Assembly (NCBI RefSeq): GCF_964340395.1
Contig: NC_135552.1
Span: 3,770,701 to 3,834,700 of the forward strand
Direction of reading: 5' to 3'
Length of the DNA stretch: 64,000 nt
Source of the DNA: Glandiceps talaboti
Taxonomy: Eukaryota; Hemichordata; Enteropneusta; Spengelidae
Part shown: one piece after another, positions 53,323 to 64,000 of the stretch
How the letters are laid out: every line of letters begins with the position of its first letter
Numbering within the stretch: position 1 is the first letter of the stretch
Notes under the pieces: model-generated
Seen by the model: the letters and a program-made list of their open reading frames with translations, nothing else
The model's database searches: none
What the model was told of the DNA's origin: nothing
Made by a program: the position numbers and the translations under genes

Positions 53323-53371
<49 letters not shown>
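53262..53371. repeat. (CTAT)n/(CAGT)n/(CTGT)n compound microsatellite
   Basis: Three tetranucleotide blocks in series, about 400 bp 5' of the GALNT(-) start codon. Confidence 0.96.
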
Positions 53372-53372
<1 letters not shown>

Positions 53373-53544
53373 GTTTTACTGATTTAACACTTTTCCTTGT
53401 CAGCGAATAAGAGCAAAGCCTAGAAATCCACGAAATCTGGATCAGAAAACCGATATTAACGTGTGTAGTATTTTTTTCAGAGACTTGGGAATATTCAGTA
53501 ATCTGGTCTTTACTGTTATATGTAAAGTGCAAATGTATCAATGC

Positions 53545-54122
53545 TTCATAATGTTGTTACAGCGAGATATTCATCATTGCTTCACAGTGCAGTGTTGTTA
53601 CAGCGAGATATTCATCATTGCTTCACAGTGCAGTGTTGTTACAGCGAGATATTCATCATTGCTTCACAGTGCAGTGTTGTTACAGCGAGATATTCATCAT
53701 TGCTTTACAGTGTTGTTACAGCGAGATATTCACCTTACAGCGAGATATCCATCATTTGTTTTGCTTCATAGTGTTGTTACGCCAAGATATCCATCTTACA
53801 GCGAGATATTCATCATTGCCGCTACATAGGGTTGTTACAGCGAGATAGTCATCATTGTTTCATAGTGTTGTTACGCCAAGATATCCATCTTACAGCGAGA
53901 TATTCATCATTGCCGCTACATAGTGTTGTTACAGCGAGATAGTCATCATTGTTTCATAGTGTTGTTACGCCAAGATATTCATCATTGCTTTACAATGTTG
54001 TTCCAGCGAGATATTCATCATAGCTTTACAGTGTTGTTACAGCGAGAAAGTCATCATTGCTTTACAGTGTTGTTCCAGCGAGATATTCATCATTACTTCA
54101 TAGTGTTGTTACAGCGAGATAT
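53545..54122. repeat. Irregular minisatellite (about 16-17 units of 20-42 bp)
   Basis: Variants of GTTGTTACAGCGAGATATTC and ATCATTGCTTCACAGTG, mixed with a CGCCAAGATATCCAT subtype that recurs as a block. About 0.7 kb upstream of GALNT(-). Confidence 0.93.
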
Positions 54123-54599
54123 GCAATTGACCGTTTTTAATATGATTGTCATGACAAGTCGCAAACATAACAACTCGCAGCAACAAACTATTATTGTTAC
54201 TTGTTATATTTTGTTTAGATTTCTTTTAAAAAGTCCAAGAACTAACAACTCTGGTTTCTCCTTGATTGCTGATCCCAGAATTAAAGCAAAACAGGTATGA
54301 GAAATGTAGCGGTCGAGTCTGTTTGCAATTACACAGCGAGGTGACCTCTCACTTACTCTCAACAAAGTCGATGTGTTTTCATCGAAATGGTCTCAGTGTT
54401 ATAACTTGAAATGTCTCTGAAATGAGGATCCGACTCGGCGAAGTTATGTTGTAGTTTACGTCATATGCATGATACATTGGTCTTATACAGACTTTTAAAA
54501 TCTGCTTGGAGCGCATGTAAAACCCGGATTCGACTGACATGTTAATTTCAACCAATTTTCATATAATCTCTTTCTTCGATGCTTAACAAATATCAAGTA

Positions 54600-54660
54600 C
54601 ACACACATACACATACACATACACACACACGCAAATACACACACACAATATTTATTGCAA
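54600..54660. repeat. (CACACA/CATACA)n simple repeat
   Basis: ACACATACACATACACATAC and similar words over about 50 bp. Confidence 0.85.
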
Positions 54661-54825
54661 TATACATGTATTTCAAATAAAATAAAATAGAGAGTAGATA
54701 TAAACAAATTTACATACATGATTGGAGGAGGTACAAAATAAAAAAAACTGAGAGCAAAAAGTATGACAAAATTATCAAAACAAAACAAAATGACTTTATC
54801 CGTTATGATTTCTAACTTTAAATGC

Positions 54826-55070
54826 TTTATAGACAAACAGACCAAGTTGTCAACGTAAGAAAAACTTTATAGACAAACAGACCAAGTTGTCAACGTAAGA
54901 AAAACTTTATAGACAAACAGACCAAGTTGTCAACGTAAGAAAAACTTTATAGACAAACAGACCAAGTTGTCAACGTAACAAAAACTTTATAGACAAACAG
55001 ACCAAGTTGTCAACGTAACAAAAACTTTATAGACAAACAGACCAAGTTGTCAACGTAACAAAAACTTTAT
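54826..55070. repeat. 40-bp tandem repeat, 6 units
   Basis: TTTATAGACAAACAGACCAA at 54826, 54866, 54906, 54946, 54986 and 55026. First three spacers end GTAAGA, last three GTAACA. Confidence 0.97.
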
Positions 55071-55261
55071 CAGAAGAAGGTAAATCAATCAATCTAAAGA
55101 AATTCAGATACCTCCTGTAATGTCTGGGATATATCTATGTCTAGTCTGGATGACCAGACTGGTGTGAGTCGTAGCATCGAAGTATAAGTCCATGGTCGTA
55201 GTGATACTGTATAGGAACTAGACTAATCTATGTCTCTAAGAAAATTATATTTGTTAACAAA

Positions 55262-55626
55262 CTACAAAGTGGAAGTTATCTTCAACCTCACTAGTAGCAG
55301 TATCGCTATTTTGCGTGTCGACAAGCCATACTGCACGCCGATTTGCAGGTCGATTTGTGAAATTGTGAGTCGTTCAAAAGGATCAAAAACGAGTCGTCTT
55401 ATGATATGAAAGACTTCCTTTGCATAACATTGTCCACGAAATATACGTAGTTCTTTCGAGGCCGTCACTTCTTTCGTGAAAACCACGCACAATGTAAAAT
55501 CATTGCCCATATAAAAAGGAATTGAGCGAGGATGCTGGCCAGAGTGGGTCATGGAGTGCGCCACCATCGGCCTTGAACAATTCGCGCCATCCGGCCACGT
55601 CGATTGCTTCATGAGGTCGGACATAG
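55262..55626 (-). CDS. Candidate terminal exon of an unknown gene
   Basis: An open frame of about 120 codons ends at TAG 55262. GC- and CpG-richer than its surroundings. A possible acceptor GCACCCTAG precedes 55626 and would join in phase to the exon at 59883-59442; alternatively it starts at ATG 55624. Contains HPRSIPFYMGNDF and RRLVFDPFERLTISQ; the latter faintly recalls the end of protein kinase domains, but nothing upstream supports a kinase. Not recognised. Confidence 0.28.
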
Positions 55627-55899
55627 CTAGGGTGCATATACGTGATGCATATTTGCTCTTTACATGTCATGAAAATTATGTCGATTTTCCTACCCCAGTG
55701 TACAGTTCATGGCTATTAAAGTTTTAGTAGCTCTATTTCTCTTATTTTCGAAGAAGTCGTGTGATGCACAGATGGTTACAATTGTCATTTATAAAATAAC
55801 ATCATTAAGGTGATGGCATCGGAGTGATTCGGACGAAAGCTATGTAGTCGCTTCAAAACTAGATTCCAAACAGGTAAATTTACAGTTCTGAATTGTCTC

Positions 55900-55967
55900 T
55901 ACGTACGTACGTACGTACGTACGTACGTACGTATGTATGTATGTATGTATGTATGTATGTATGTATG

Positions 55968-56001
<34 letters not shown>

Positions 56002-56021
56002 TGTATGTATGTATGTATGTA

Positions 56022-56053
<32 letters not shown>

Positions 56054-56291
56054 GATGGATGGATGTGTGTGTGTATGTATGTATGTATGTATGTATGTAT
56101 GTATGTATGTATGTATGTATTTATGGATGGATGGATGTATGGATGGATGTGTGTGTGTGTATGTATGTATGTATGTATGTATGCATGCATGCATGCATGC
56201 ATGTATGTATGTATGTATGTATGTATGTATGTATGTATGTATGTATGTATGTATGTATGTATGTATGTATGTATGTATGTATGTATGTATG
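55900..56291. repeat. (ACGT)n/(ATGT)n/(GATG)n/(ATGC)n tetranucleotide array
   Basis: Nearly 400 bp: ACGT block, long ATGT blocks, with TG, GGAT and GCAT islands. Source of Cys-Met-Tyr-Val and His-Thr-Tyr-Ile false ORFs. Confidence 0.98.
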
Positions 56292-56717
56292 TTGATTATG
56301 TAATTCTAAATTGATTGCGTGATAATTACTTTTACTGAATTTAATTCAGCAGGAACGAGCGGGGTTGTTAGGGGCGACGTCAAAAGATCGATGTTTACAA
56401 AAAAACTTAATTGCTTTAGTTTGGGGGTGGGGGGGTTTTGGTCAAAATAATTTCTCAACCGTCAAAAACGATTTAACGCCATACTTGGCAAATTTAGTAC
56501 GATTTCAAGGCTGCTTTTACCTAAAACACTGCGTACAGTCGGTCCGATTTATCAGCGGTACGCGGTTCAGCTTTCAAATTTGCTGCAAAATAGGTATTTG
56601 AGAACGAGGTGGGTATCCAGAGTGTGCGTACGCACATTTCATCAGTTGGCGTCGTCGAGACACAAAGGGTTCGTACAATTTTCTGGTCCATATATGTTCT
56701 CCTCACACAATTTATAA

Positions 56718-56939
56718 ATGCCCTTCGAACGACTTTCAGAAACTAACAAACAAGATCTGGGAGTTAAATATCCAAAACAACAGGGCAAATCCGGGCCGAT
56801 GTACAGGAAAGCGGCGGCAACGAAGTTGTGGCATGCCAAATACAAAAATGACCGACGGTCATTAGCCGAGTTCATGTCACAGGACTCGGAGGTCGAGTCG
56901 AAACAATCTATTTTGAAATACGTTAAAAAATATGTTTGA
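56718..56939 (+). CDS. Small basic ORF of unknown function (73 aa)
   Basis: ATG at 56718 (AAATG context) to TGA at 56939. Rich in Lys, Arg and Gln, starting MPFERLSETNKQDLG and ending ILKYVKKYV. More GC- and CpG-rich than the flanks, unlike the AT-rich chance ORFs elsewhere. It lies about 570 bp upstream of the candidate microprotein start and might belong to the same transcript. I do not recognise it; the opposite-strand ORF here looks like its shadow. Confidence 0.27.
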   Translation: MPFERLSETNKQDLGVKYPKQQGKSGPMYRKAAATKLWHAKYKNDRRSLAEFMSQDSEVESKQSILKYVKKYV

Positions 56940-57509
56940 AAGTTAACGAAGTCACAATGGGTACGTGATCAGAGCCGATCGTTCAATCGTAGTGGTAAAT
57001 TTTAAAGGACCTTCACGATAATTGATTTCAATAGACTATGTGGAGAGGACGTTGCCAAAAATCCACCTACGCGAAGGTTCTAAGTTAGGCCATGTTGGGG
57101 TATAAGTTATAACGTGAAACTAATACGAATGTAAATCCGGAAATTACCGATGAGATGACATGTTTGATGTGACCTCTCAACTTGGACTAAATTGTCGCAG
57201 ATAGCGTGGTATTGCGAATGTTTATTTCTACACTCGCAACAAGTTGATCGTTCGACTGATGTTGATTCAATCCTTCGTGAAAATCAAAAGTTCGATCGCC
57301 TGAAATAATTATTCAGCAATAGTTTAGCAATTTCAAACAGATTTATAGATGTTTGTAGATGATAGTTGGAACATGCATGTGAAAGCCGTGGCCGCCGCGT
57401 CAACGTGTTCATCACTGTCGTGATGCGAGGTCACAGTCCAAAATCAACGGAAACGTGTGAATATATACGAATATACGACTCGACAGAAACAACTTGAAGG
57501 CTAAAAAGC

Positions 57510-57903
57510 ATGAGAGCTGGTAAATACAATTTCTAGTTGAAACTATGTTTTGCAGAGACAGTTAAATGTTTTACAGTTTGAATTGCAATGTTACTACATA
57601 TAGTTCTTTACTCCAGTGAAAATGGTTACTTCATCCGATCTAATCTTTGGAATGGCCTTAAATGGGAAGTGGTATCCTGCTGTTTGCAAAACATCTTGTC
57701 AAGTTGTATGAATCAAATCTATCTGTACAATCAATTTAGTCGAACTAGTTAACAAAGGCGATCCGGCCCTGTATTTTTCAGGTAAACAAAAATCATCCGA
57801 TCTAAGTGTTGCCGATGAGCCTACACCCAGTCACGAAATGTCTCCCATTTCAAAAAAGAAAGTGAAACCAGACATACCAGTATTAGTAATCAATGTGACT
57901 TGA
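57510..57903 (+). CDS. Candidate two-exon microprotein gene (43 aa)
   Basis: ATG AGA GCT G at 57510-57519 is followed by a GTAAAT donor; acceptor TTTTTCAG precedes 57782-57903. Joining restores frame exactly (10 + 122 = 132 nt) into a 43-residue hydrophilic protein starting MRAGKQKSSDLSVADEPTPS and ending IPVLVINVT. An in-frame stop lies just 5' of the ATG, so it is not obviously the end of a longer ORF. A polyadenylation signal AATAAA stands at 57941, 38 nt after the stop, with U-rich sequence beyond. No family recognised. The alternative is the 3' end of a larger gene using a different upstream exon. Confidence 0.4.
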
Positions 57904-57940
57904 CGTGTAAATTTAGTGTTGTTGTGTTCTGTTGGTTTTC

Positions 57941-57946
57941 AATAAA
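57941..57946 (+). terminator. Polyadenylation signal
   Basis: AATAAA followed by T-rich sequence (TATTTTTCTG and TTTTCTGTTTTATTTAT). It sits 38 nt after the stop codon of the candidate microprotein exon and is the best placed such signal in the window. Confidence 0.45.
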
Positions 57947-59441
57947 AGTATTTTTCTGAGTTAAAATGGTTTTCTGTTTTATTTATAATTCAGTATTATA
58001 TTGGTACGTTGTTTGAAAGTGGAAGTATACAGTAGGAGTCTGAAACGATTTTCAATTTTAGGTCAGTTAAGTTAGATGGGGGTGGGGGGGTGGGGGGGGG
58101 TCTGGGACCTAACTTAAGCAATTAAGTTAGATATATTATATTGAACTTTTGATGTTGCCCCTTACAGAAACCAATCAATTCGATACAGACCACGAAATCA
58201 TCTTAATCTGAATAATTGTCTTGACCATTTCGGCTGAATATTTAGTTCACTTAGACAGTAGAAATTCACAGGTCAAGAAAACTATGGAATATTGACAGTT
58301 TATTTTGTGTTTAAAAGTAACAGCGTGTAGCCTTGAACCTCAGACCACATGCAGCTAGCAACGACACTGTCTCCACGTATACACAAACACGGTACCTATC
58401 ATTTTCACTATATGGTGGTGAAGACAGTATCATTGTTGACTGCTGTCGGTACTACAAAACACCATCTAGGTTGGTGAACATTCTGTCAGTGGAGTTTACT
58501 TACAGGATCAGGAGAAGCTTACAACAGCTGTTGGGTTTTAATTCTTTAGATATACATTTGTTTGATATTTCATGATATGATATCACCATGTTTAGACTAA
58601 TAGAAATACGCATTTTTATTCGTACGTACTGGCCAATACTAAAAACTGTACTTTGGATTGATGAATATATTCTCGATTCTCGGACAAAGGTTTGTTTTAT
58701 TCCAGCATAATGATATAGAATATGATTAAACCCATTTCTGTCATGTAATTAAAGTCTTTTCAGACATGCCACCAGCTGAGACTAGCAATTTTTTTTTAAA
58801 ACGAGCTTCCATCGAAATTTACATAACATCTGTCTCTTTCAAAAATGTAATGAAACTGTTATTCGTCAATGATGTTTACCAGTATGGAATCAACAATACT
58901 GGTACGTGGAATGTTTGTATTTCATAAACTACAGTTTGTATGAACACAAACATTTGATAAAATGTCCAATGGTCCACTTGTCAGCAATGCGGGTCTAGAT
59001 GACTTATGTACTGAACCCGTCGATCAAAAGCAGGCCCCGTATATATCACTTTCACACTGGTAAAACTTCTGATTGCATTGACGTTAGAGAGAGACTGGAT
59101 CGACATTTTGCTGTTAACACCAACCGCCTGACGACAGAACTATTTGAAACGACCAATCTTTCAGACACATATTGGACTATATGTGGTGATCGTCACGTCG
59201 CGGTGTTACATCGGAAAGGGTTTTTGTTATGACCTACATACTTCAACACTTCCGATGTGGTGATAACTCAAATATACTCTAATCGGAGATGGTTGATATG
59301 GACGTTAACTTTTAATGTATCACCCTCCATCACCAGTGGTGTTATTGTAACAACTATGTCTCCCATACTATACTGTACGCATCTTCCTACCCCTCATAAT
59401 AAAAAAATATATCATATCGAGTTGCGAGTGTTCAGACTTAC

Positions 59442-59883
59442 CGATGGACTGAACTTCATCCTTGTCAGGTGTTTCCAAAGTAACGACGACCACGCTGCCT
59501 CCCACAACCACCGGTATCAATGCCGTGTGTAGTAGACAACTGCATCCACCTTGTATCTGGCATATCAAATGTTTACTGATAAATTTACATAATGATGACG
59601 AGCTGAGCACGTTTGCACCCCTACTATGTCTGGGGTGAAAGTTCGCGAACTTTGACGTTTCATTCGGTGCACACCATGTCAATGCAATGCCGACTACGTG
59701 GCAGGATGGTGAATATAATGCAACCAGCTTGTTATTTACAGTTTCTGATCCTAACGTATACACACAGCTACAAATGACAATATTTGAATAATTAAAGGGC
59801 GTCAGCTTGCTGATTTCAATGTTGCCATGCCAACTCGGAGACCAATACCGATGTATTCCTATCACGTGATTGCTCATTTTCAT
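59442..59883 (-). CDS. Candidate exon of an unknown gene
   Basis: An open frame from ATG 59883 ends at TCCATCG|GTAAGT, a consensus donor, at 59442. The last codons read IPVVVGGSVVVVTLE then TPDKDEVQSI, a short hydrophobic patch followed by charged residues. A start further in is possible. The phase (1) is compatible with the candidate acceptor at 55627-55628. Function unknown. Confidence 0.3.
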
Positions 59884-60528
59884 CTTATGGGTTCAAAACG
59901 AGGAATTGCATTGTTATTTATTATTTCCAAAAACAAAGGTCATATGTTTCTCTCGAATTAATTTGACATGACAGATAGATAACTGAACGTGTAAAAGTAC
60001 CCCATGCTGTTTGTTATCACTATATAGTTGACATTGGCGGAAATAAAACTAACAAAGTGTTCTATACACTGTCGATAAATATTAATTATAAGACACAAAG
60101 CTAAACTCTTGTCAGTATTTTCCATGAAACATTATCAATGCCCATCTCTAACTCTGAAAGACAGAGACATCTTCAATTTCATTTAAAACTTGTAAATAAT
60201 ATGGCACCCCTAGGCCCCTTAATATTTATCAATTTAGAGTTGATAGAATAGGATGGTTATTTCAGTGCAATGAGCTTGAGTTAGTGAAGTCAAATTTCGA
60301 TAGACTTATTCTAAATACCAATATAGATAATACCTATATCAAGATATCTATGCATAAGCCAATGTTAACGCATATTTTATTCTTTATTCTTAGAAATAAA
60401 ATTTTCAAATGTCCTGTCACAATGATAAGTTTAGTACGTTTTACGCCCATCGCTAAAATTGCTGTCTGTATTCGAAGACATAATCCTCATCTGTGACTAG
60501 TATGTCATTATTTTCCTTTCAATTTCGG

Positions 60529-60540
60529 GTATAAAAACAT
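60529..60540 (+). promoter_or_regulatory. TATA-box-like element
   Basis: GGGTATAAAAAC, the best TATA match outside simple repeats, 2.3 kb 5' of the MBOAT ATG. About 90 bp later TTTTGACAG|GTGAAT could be a donor of a noncoding first exon. Both are inferences from short motifs. Confidence 0.2.
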
Positions 60541-61794
60541 ATGGTTGTGTATAGCTACAGCTATACTCTATACTCTATAGCTCTGTATCAGTCTTTGTAC
60601 TGTCAGTGTCAGTTGTTTTGACAGGTGAATAATTTCGGTGGCGTTATTGTTGAAGGAACAGTCGTTTCAAGTTAATATCGGCGAAGTGGAATTTGGCTCA
60701 CTCATACAAACGAGTCATTATTACCTATGCAATGCCTAGCTTCGTTAAACACCATTGTTATGGGAGATAGCGTATTTGAAAAGATTCTTGCATGTAATAC
60801 AAGTGGACAAGGCTAATATTCTGTTATAGCGCCCCCTATGGTTAACTTAATGTTTATTATGTGAAAATCACTAGCAAGTCAAGCCTATTGTAGAGTAGTG
60901 ATCAATCACTTTCGTAAAATGTGTTATCATCAATATCGCAAGGCAAGGTAGCATTCGTGTGATAAACTTTTATGAAATTAAAGTATTATTGCGATATTGT
61001 TTGAACTGTACATGTGTCAAAATATTCGGTTTCTCTAAGGAAATGTATACGTCATATTGCATGCTGTACATTCATAGTTTTCCTTGTTAATAATTCGACA
61101 ATTAAAAAAATGCTGTAAACGATACGTATGATAGATATGATATAATATATGATATATATATATATATTACTCTGCAAAGCCTGAGCGAAACATTTTGGCC
61201 AGAAACACTGTACTGTTTATTGTATATGTTCATATGAAACTGCTTAGTGTGTGTGCATATGATTATATAATATACATAATTCTATATACACTAAGCACTG
61301 ATGATCGCGACAATCTGTGCATTCAAAACATCCCTGTAGACATTTTATACTGTTTTCTGACCGCACACGGACTTGTCTTGTCTGCACCTTCTCAGGCTTG
61401 ACCAAGGGTTTGTAGACTAGCTGGTACAAGGTACACAGTGTTGTGACCAGCTGACCCAAGTGGTGGCTTTGTGAAAGATTTGAACGAGGGATATAACCAT
61501 AACATATATATAATGTCTTGTCGTAACGTGTTGATCAAGTAACATATTGATGGAAAGTTTGTAGAGTTTTCTTCAATGAGCACTGATTAATATATACATA
61601 TAAAGTTGACCTCATTATAGACCCAGACATTGTTTTGTTAAGCGACATACAAGAAAGTGAAGGACACTTCAACATGACCCAATATAATTGTCGATGACAT
61701 CGAGGGAATTTACAGAAGGCAGATATAACTGTATGATTTTGTGTTCATCATATCTCGTATAGTTTATTGTTTGTTTGCTTACTTGGATGGATGG

Positions 61795-62012
61795 TTGTAT
61801 GTATGGTTGTATGTATGTATGTATGTATGTATGTATGTATGTATGTATGTATGTATGTATGTATGTATGTATGTATGTATGTTTGTATGTATGTATGTAT
61901 GTATGTATGTATGTATGTATGTATGTATGTATGTATGTATGTATGTATGTATGTATGTATGTATGTGAGTGTATGTGTGTGTATGTATGTGTGTGTATGT
62001 GTGTGTGTGTGT
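61795..62012. repeat. (TATG)n microsatellite with (TG)n end
   Basis: About 45 TATG units with single-base interruptions, then TG dinucleotides. Confidence 0.98.
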
Positions 62013-62804
62013 TGGTATATTTGCTCATACTTTCTGCAGGTGAATAGAGTTATTAGTCTAGAGGGACTCAGAACAATCATTATTATTGAGCACTATGATT
62101 TGAATGGAATCAGTTCAAAACACAATTAAAATTAGTAATTAATGGTTGTCAAGAGAGATAGTGTTTCGCGGTTCAGAGTATTTATCATTGATAGATTGAT
62201 AAATATTGATTGTTGAATTAGCATTTACAAAAGAGAATGTGAATTTATATATTGCTAATAAAAACAGATGACGTTGGGTCCGAATGTGAATGTGAATCCA
62301 ACAAAAGAATTCAGGCTTTATCTGACCTGGCCTGGCCTGTACCTGTGTTTTGTCCCCACCGATTTGAATGTTTTGACATCAAAGCGAGTCTATAATTTAA
62401 ACGACGTTTGAATCATTACTGCACCACTGCACGCTGGCGTATATCTAAACATTGACGACAAAGATACATCACATGGTATGATTAATTGTTTTTTTAAAAT
62501 GAATTTAGTGCATGTACATGCAAAGCGTTCCGAGGACTTTAAAAGCTCTGAAATGTTCCAACAAAAACTGAAACACGCTATAAAACTGCTAAGTCGTGTA
62601 TTTATGGCATGATCGGGATCAATGATGTCACACAGGAACTGATCTGGCGGACCTAGTCGAACAATAAATCAGTCGATCAGTTCATTGATTATACTGTCAT
62701 CAATACCAGATTTGTATCAGATTACAGATTTTGTCAAATAACGAAGGTATAAACGTGTAAGCTGCATTTGAATAGTGGAGTAAATTCACGAACAAAGGTC
62801 TAAC

Positions 62805-62870
62805 ATGGCGCCTGGTTTATCGTATTTGGTGACAATGCTGTCAAGTTTGAGTGGAGTAAAGGAACCCGAG
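62805..62870 (+). CDS. MBOAT2: MBOAT coding exon 1
   Basis: ATG at 62805 in context TAACATGG, 22 codons ending KEPE, phase 0, then the perfect donor GTAAGT. Divergent N-terminal sequence is normal for this family. Confidence 0.75.
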
Positions 62871-63710
62871 GTAAGTCACTTGTGACGTAATCTATTTTTG
62901 ATTATATTACGTAAATTAATGACATCAATACGCACATAAAATGTTCCGAGTGATTGGCAGGGGAATTGACAATATATATCAGTGTTTGTATTTATTCATA
63001 TGACCTATATACCATTTTCTTCCCGCGGATAATAGTCCCAGCCTCACTGAGTTCGGGTCAAGGTCATCAGAATGCATTGAATTGCACATGTTCTATGCCC
63101 AGTGAAAATGAGCATAAAATAATTCTTCGATTTGTTTCATTGCTTTTTCAAAACGTTAACCGTTTATATAAACTATTCTATAAAGAAAGCATATAACGTA
63201 AACTGTAATGATCTATAATTGTCCTATATCAGACCATAGACCCCCCTCCTTGGTGGTCTTTGATCAGTCAAGGTGCACTTACTCGATCTTTGCGTCATGG
63301 TACGGTAATACCATACCCCGAGAAGTGCAGCGAGGCTAGACTGAGCCTACCAATTGTATGCTATGACGAGAAGTGCAGCGAGGCTAGACTGAGCCTACCA
63401 ATTGTATGCTATGACGAGAAGTGCAGCGAGGCTAGACTGAGCCTACCAATTGTATGCTATGACGACAAAGAAATGACAACTTGAAGGTACGTTCTATTAC
63501 ATGATATGCCATTTCTTCAAAACACCCCCTCCCCACTCATCATTTAAAGGATGTTATCTTCTAGGTTCAGTTCCTCGTCTTCCAAGTCATATCTCTTCTC
63601 ACAGCAATCCTGTACCGAACTCTACTACATCCAACTAAAGTCAACGCAACAACCAGACACGTTGTAGCCACCATGTTGGGTTTATACATAGGATTTTACA
63701 ACTTCAAATG
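62805..63710 (+). CDS. MBOAT2: MBOAT1/2-type lysophospholipid acyltransferase, first two coding exons (continues past window)
   Basis: Exons 62805-62870 (22 codons, donor GAG|GTAAGT) and 63565-63710 (acceptor TCTTCTAG, donor AAATG|GTATGA) encode residues 1-70 plus two bases of a Trp codon. The protein starts MAPGLSYLVTML and has hydrophobic segments at about 25-39 and 55-69, with LTAILYRTLLHPTK and RHVVATMLGLYIGF closely following the N-terminus of vertebrate MBOAT2 as I remember it. The family transfers acyl chains from acyl-CoA to lysophospholipids in the ER membrane. The catalytic His and Asn lie far downstream, outside the window, so MBOAT1, MBOAT2 or a related member cannot be separated here. 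Confidence 0.85.
63320..63465. repeat. 48-bp tandem repeat, 3 units
   Basis: GAGAAGTGCAGCGAGGCTAG at 63320, 63368 and 63416. Period 48 keeps frame; each unit reads EKCSEARLSLPIVCYD. In MBOAT intron 1, GC-richer than the surroundings. Confidence 0.95.
63565..63710 (+). CDS. MBOAT2: MBOAT coding exon 2
   Basis: Residues 23-70 plus part of Trp71. First two predicted membrane segments and the RHVVATMLGLY motif. A TCTG/TG microsatellite begins about 20 bp after the donor. Confidence 0.87.
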
Positions 63711-63731
63711 GTATGACAATAGTTTCACGGT

Positions 63732-63746
63732 GTCTGTCTGTCTGCC

Positions 63747-63794
<48 letters not shown>

Positions 63795-63830
63795 AGTCTG
63801 TCTGTCTGTCTGTGTGTGTGTGTGTGTGTG

Positions 63831-63870
<40 letters not shown>

Positions 63871-63872
63871 CC
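63732..63872. repeat. (TCTG)n/(TG)n microsatellite
   Basis: TCTG units, 22 bp of TG, more TCTG, starting about 20 bp after the MBOAT exon 2 donor. Confidence 0.97.
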
Positions 63873-64000
63873 CTCTCTATGCATGTGCGTATGCATGAAT
63901 GTGCGCGCGTTTGTTTGTTTGTTTGTTTGTTGACAGGGTATTTTATAATTGAATTGATCACATGATAAATATAATCAATACAAGATCTTAAGATCCGAAG
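63873..64000 (+). other. Start of MBOAT intron 2
   Basis: Sequence after the TCTG microsatellite, with (GTTT)n at about 63909-63930; no further exon before the window ends. Confidence 0.7.

Larger units (their letters stand above)
52874..55261. other. Upstream region of GALNT(-)
   Basis: 5' UTR and promoter of the minus gene should be here. Dominated by a compound tetranucleotide repeat and two minisatellites; no TATA box or coding exon identified. Confidence 0.6.
59884..62804. other. Upstream region of MBOAT
   Basis: Apart from a TATA-like word at 60.53 kb and the TATG array at 61.8-62.0 kb I see nothing recognisable; ORFs are short and lack splice support. Confidence 0.6.

Noticed and set aside
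53461-54300. Overlapping ORFs in the 53.5-54.3 kb region
   Set aside because: Translations of the irregular minisatellite with frequent frame changes.
55380-55450. Protein kinase C-terminal lobe
   Set aside because: Only a short DPFERLTISQ-like string; none of the upstream kinase motifs are present.
55840-56314. ORFs of up to 136 aa rich in Cys-Met-Tyr-Val or His-Thr-Tyr-Ile
   Set aside because: Pure translations of tetranucleotide repeats; the same applies at 61669-62129 and 63673-63961.
58333-59232. Plus-strand ORFs of 77-80 aa
   Set aside because: One lacks an ATG start and neither has a matching splice partner or recognised motif; kept out for lack of support.

Overview
The window is AT-rich, intron-rich animal nuclear DNA, probably from a marine invertebrate (lophotrochozoan or ambulacrarian; I cannot place it more precisely). 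The evidence is GT-AG introns of 0.15-7 kb, many micro- and minisatellites, scattered TACATGTA words, several families of short inverted-repeat (MITE-like) elements and one tRNA-headed SINE. No bacterial, organellar or viral gene is recognisable.

Three protein genes are clear. (1) On the plus strand, 12484-38505, eleven coding exons join in frame into a complete 571-residue polypeptide N-acetylgalactosaminyltransferase (GalNAc-T) of the GALNT1/GALNT13 type. (2) On the minus strand, 52855-44396, ten coding exons join into a second, divergent GalNAc-T of 864 residues with a long charged and glutamine-rich stem. The two genes lie tail to tail, 5.9 kb apart, and share intron positions and phases, so they are ancient paralogs. 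The minus gene has no intron where the plus gene has one between exons 7 and 8. (3) On the plus strand at 62805-63710 are the first two coding exons of a membrane-bound O-acyltransferase (MBOAT1/2-type lysophospholipid acyltransferase) that runs off the right edge.

Layout: 1-12 kb is intergenic and repeat-dominated, with a 151-bp satellite at 10.4-11.3 kb and a 58/64/70-bp minisatellite at 7.9-8.4 kb. 12.5-38.5 kb is the plus GALNT; its introns hold MITEs, a SINE, a THAP-domain fragment on the opposite strand and a 25-unit minisatellite. 38.5-44.4 kb is intergenic with tandem repeats. 44.4-52.9 kb is the minus GALNT. 52.9-62.8 kb holds tandem repeats and weaker candidates: a two-exon microprotein gene at 57510-57903 and a possible two-exon unknown gene on the minus strand (59883-55262). 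62.8-64 kb is the MBOAT start.

Both GalNAc-Ts should act in the Golgi to start mucin-type O-glycosylation. The plus copy looks like a standard enzyme with an intact lectin domain. The minus copy keeps the catalytic metal ligands but has an altered lectin beta repeat and a low-complexity stem, which suggests a changed substrate preference. I found no clear undescribed multi-gene system. The most unusual items are a tandem repeat that multiplies a splice donor, a 168-nt pyrimidine tract upstream of an acceptor, the remodelled GalNAc-T paralog, and the small candidate genes at 55-60 kb.
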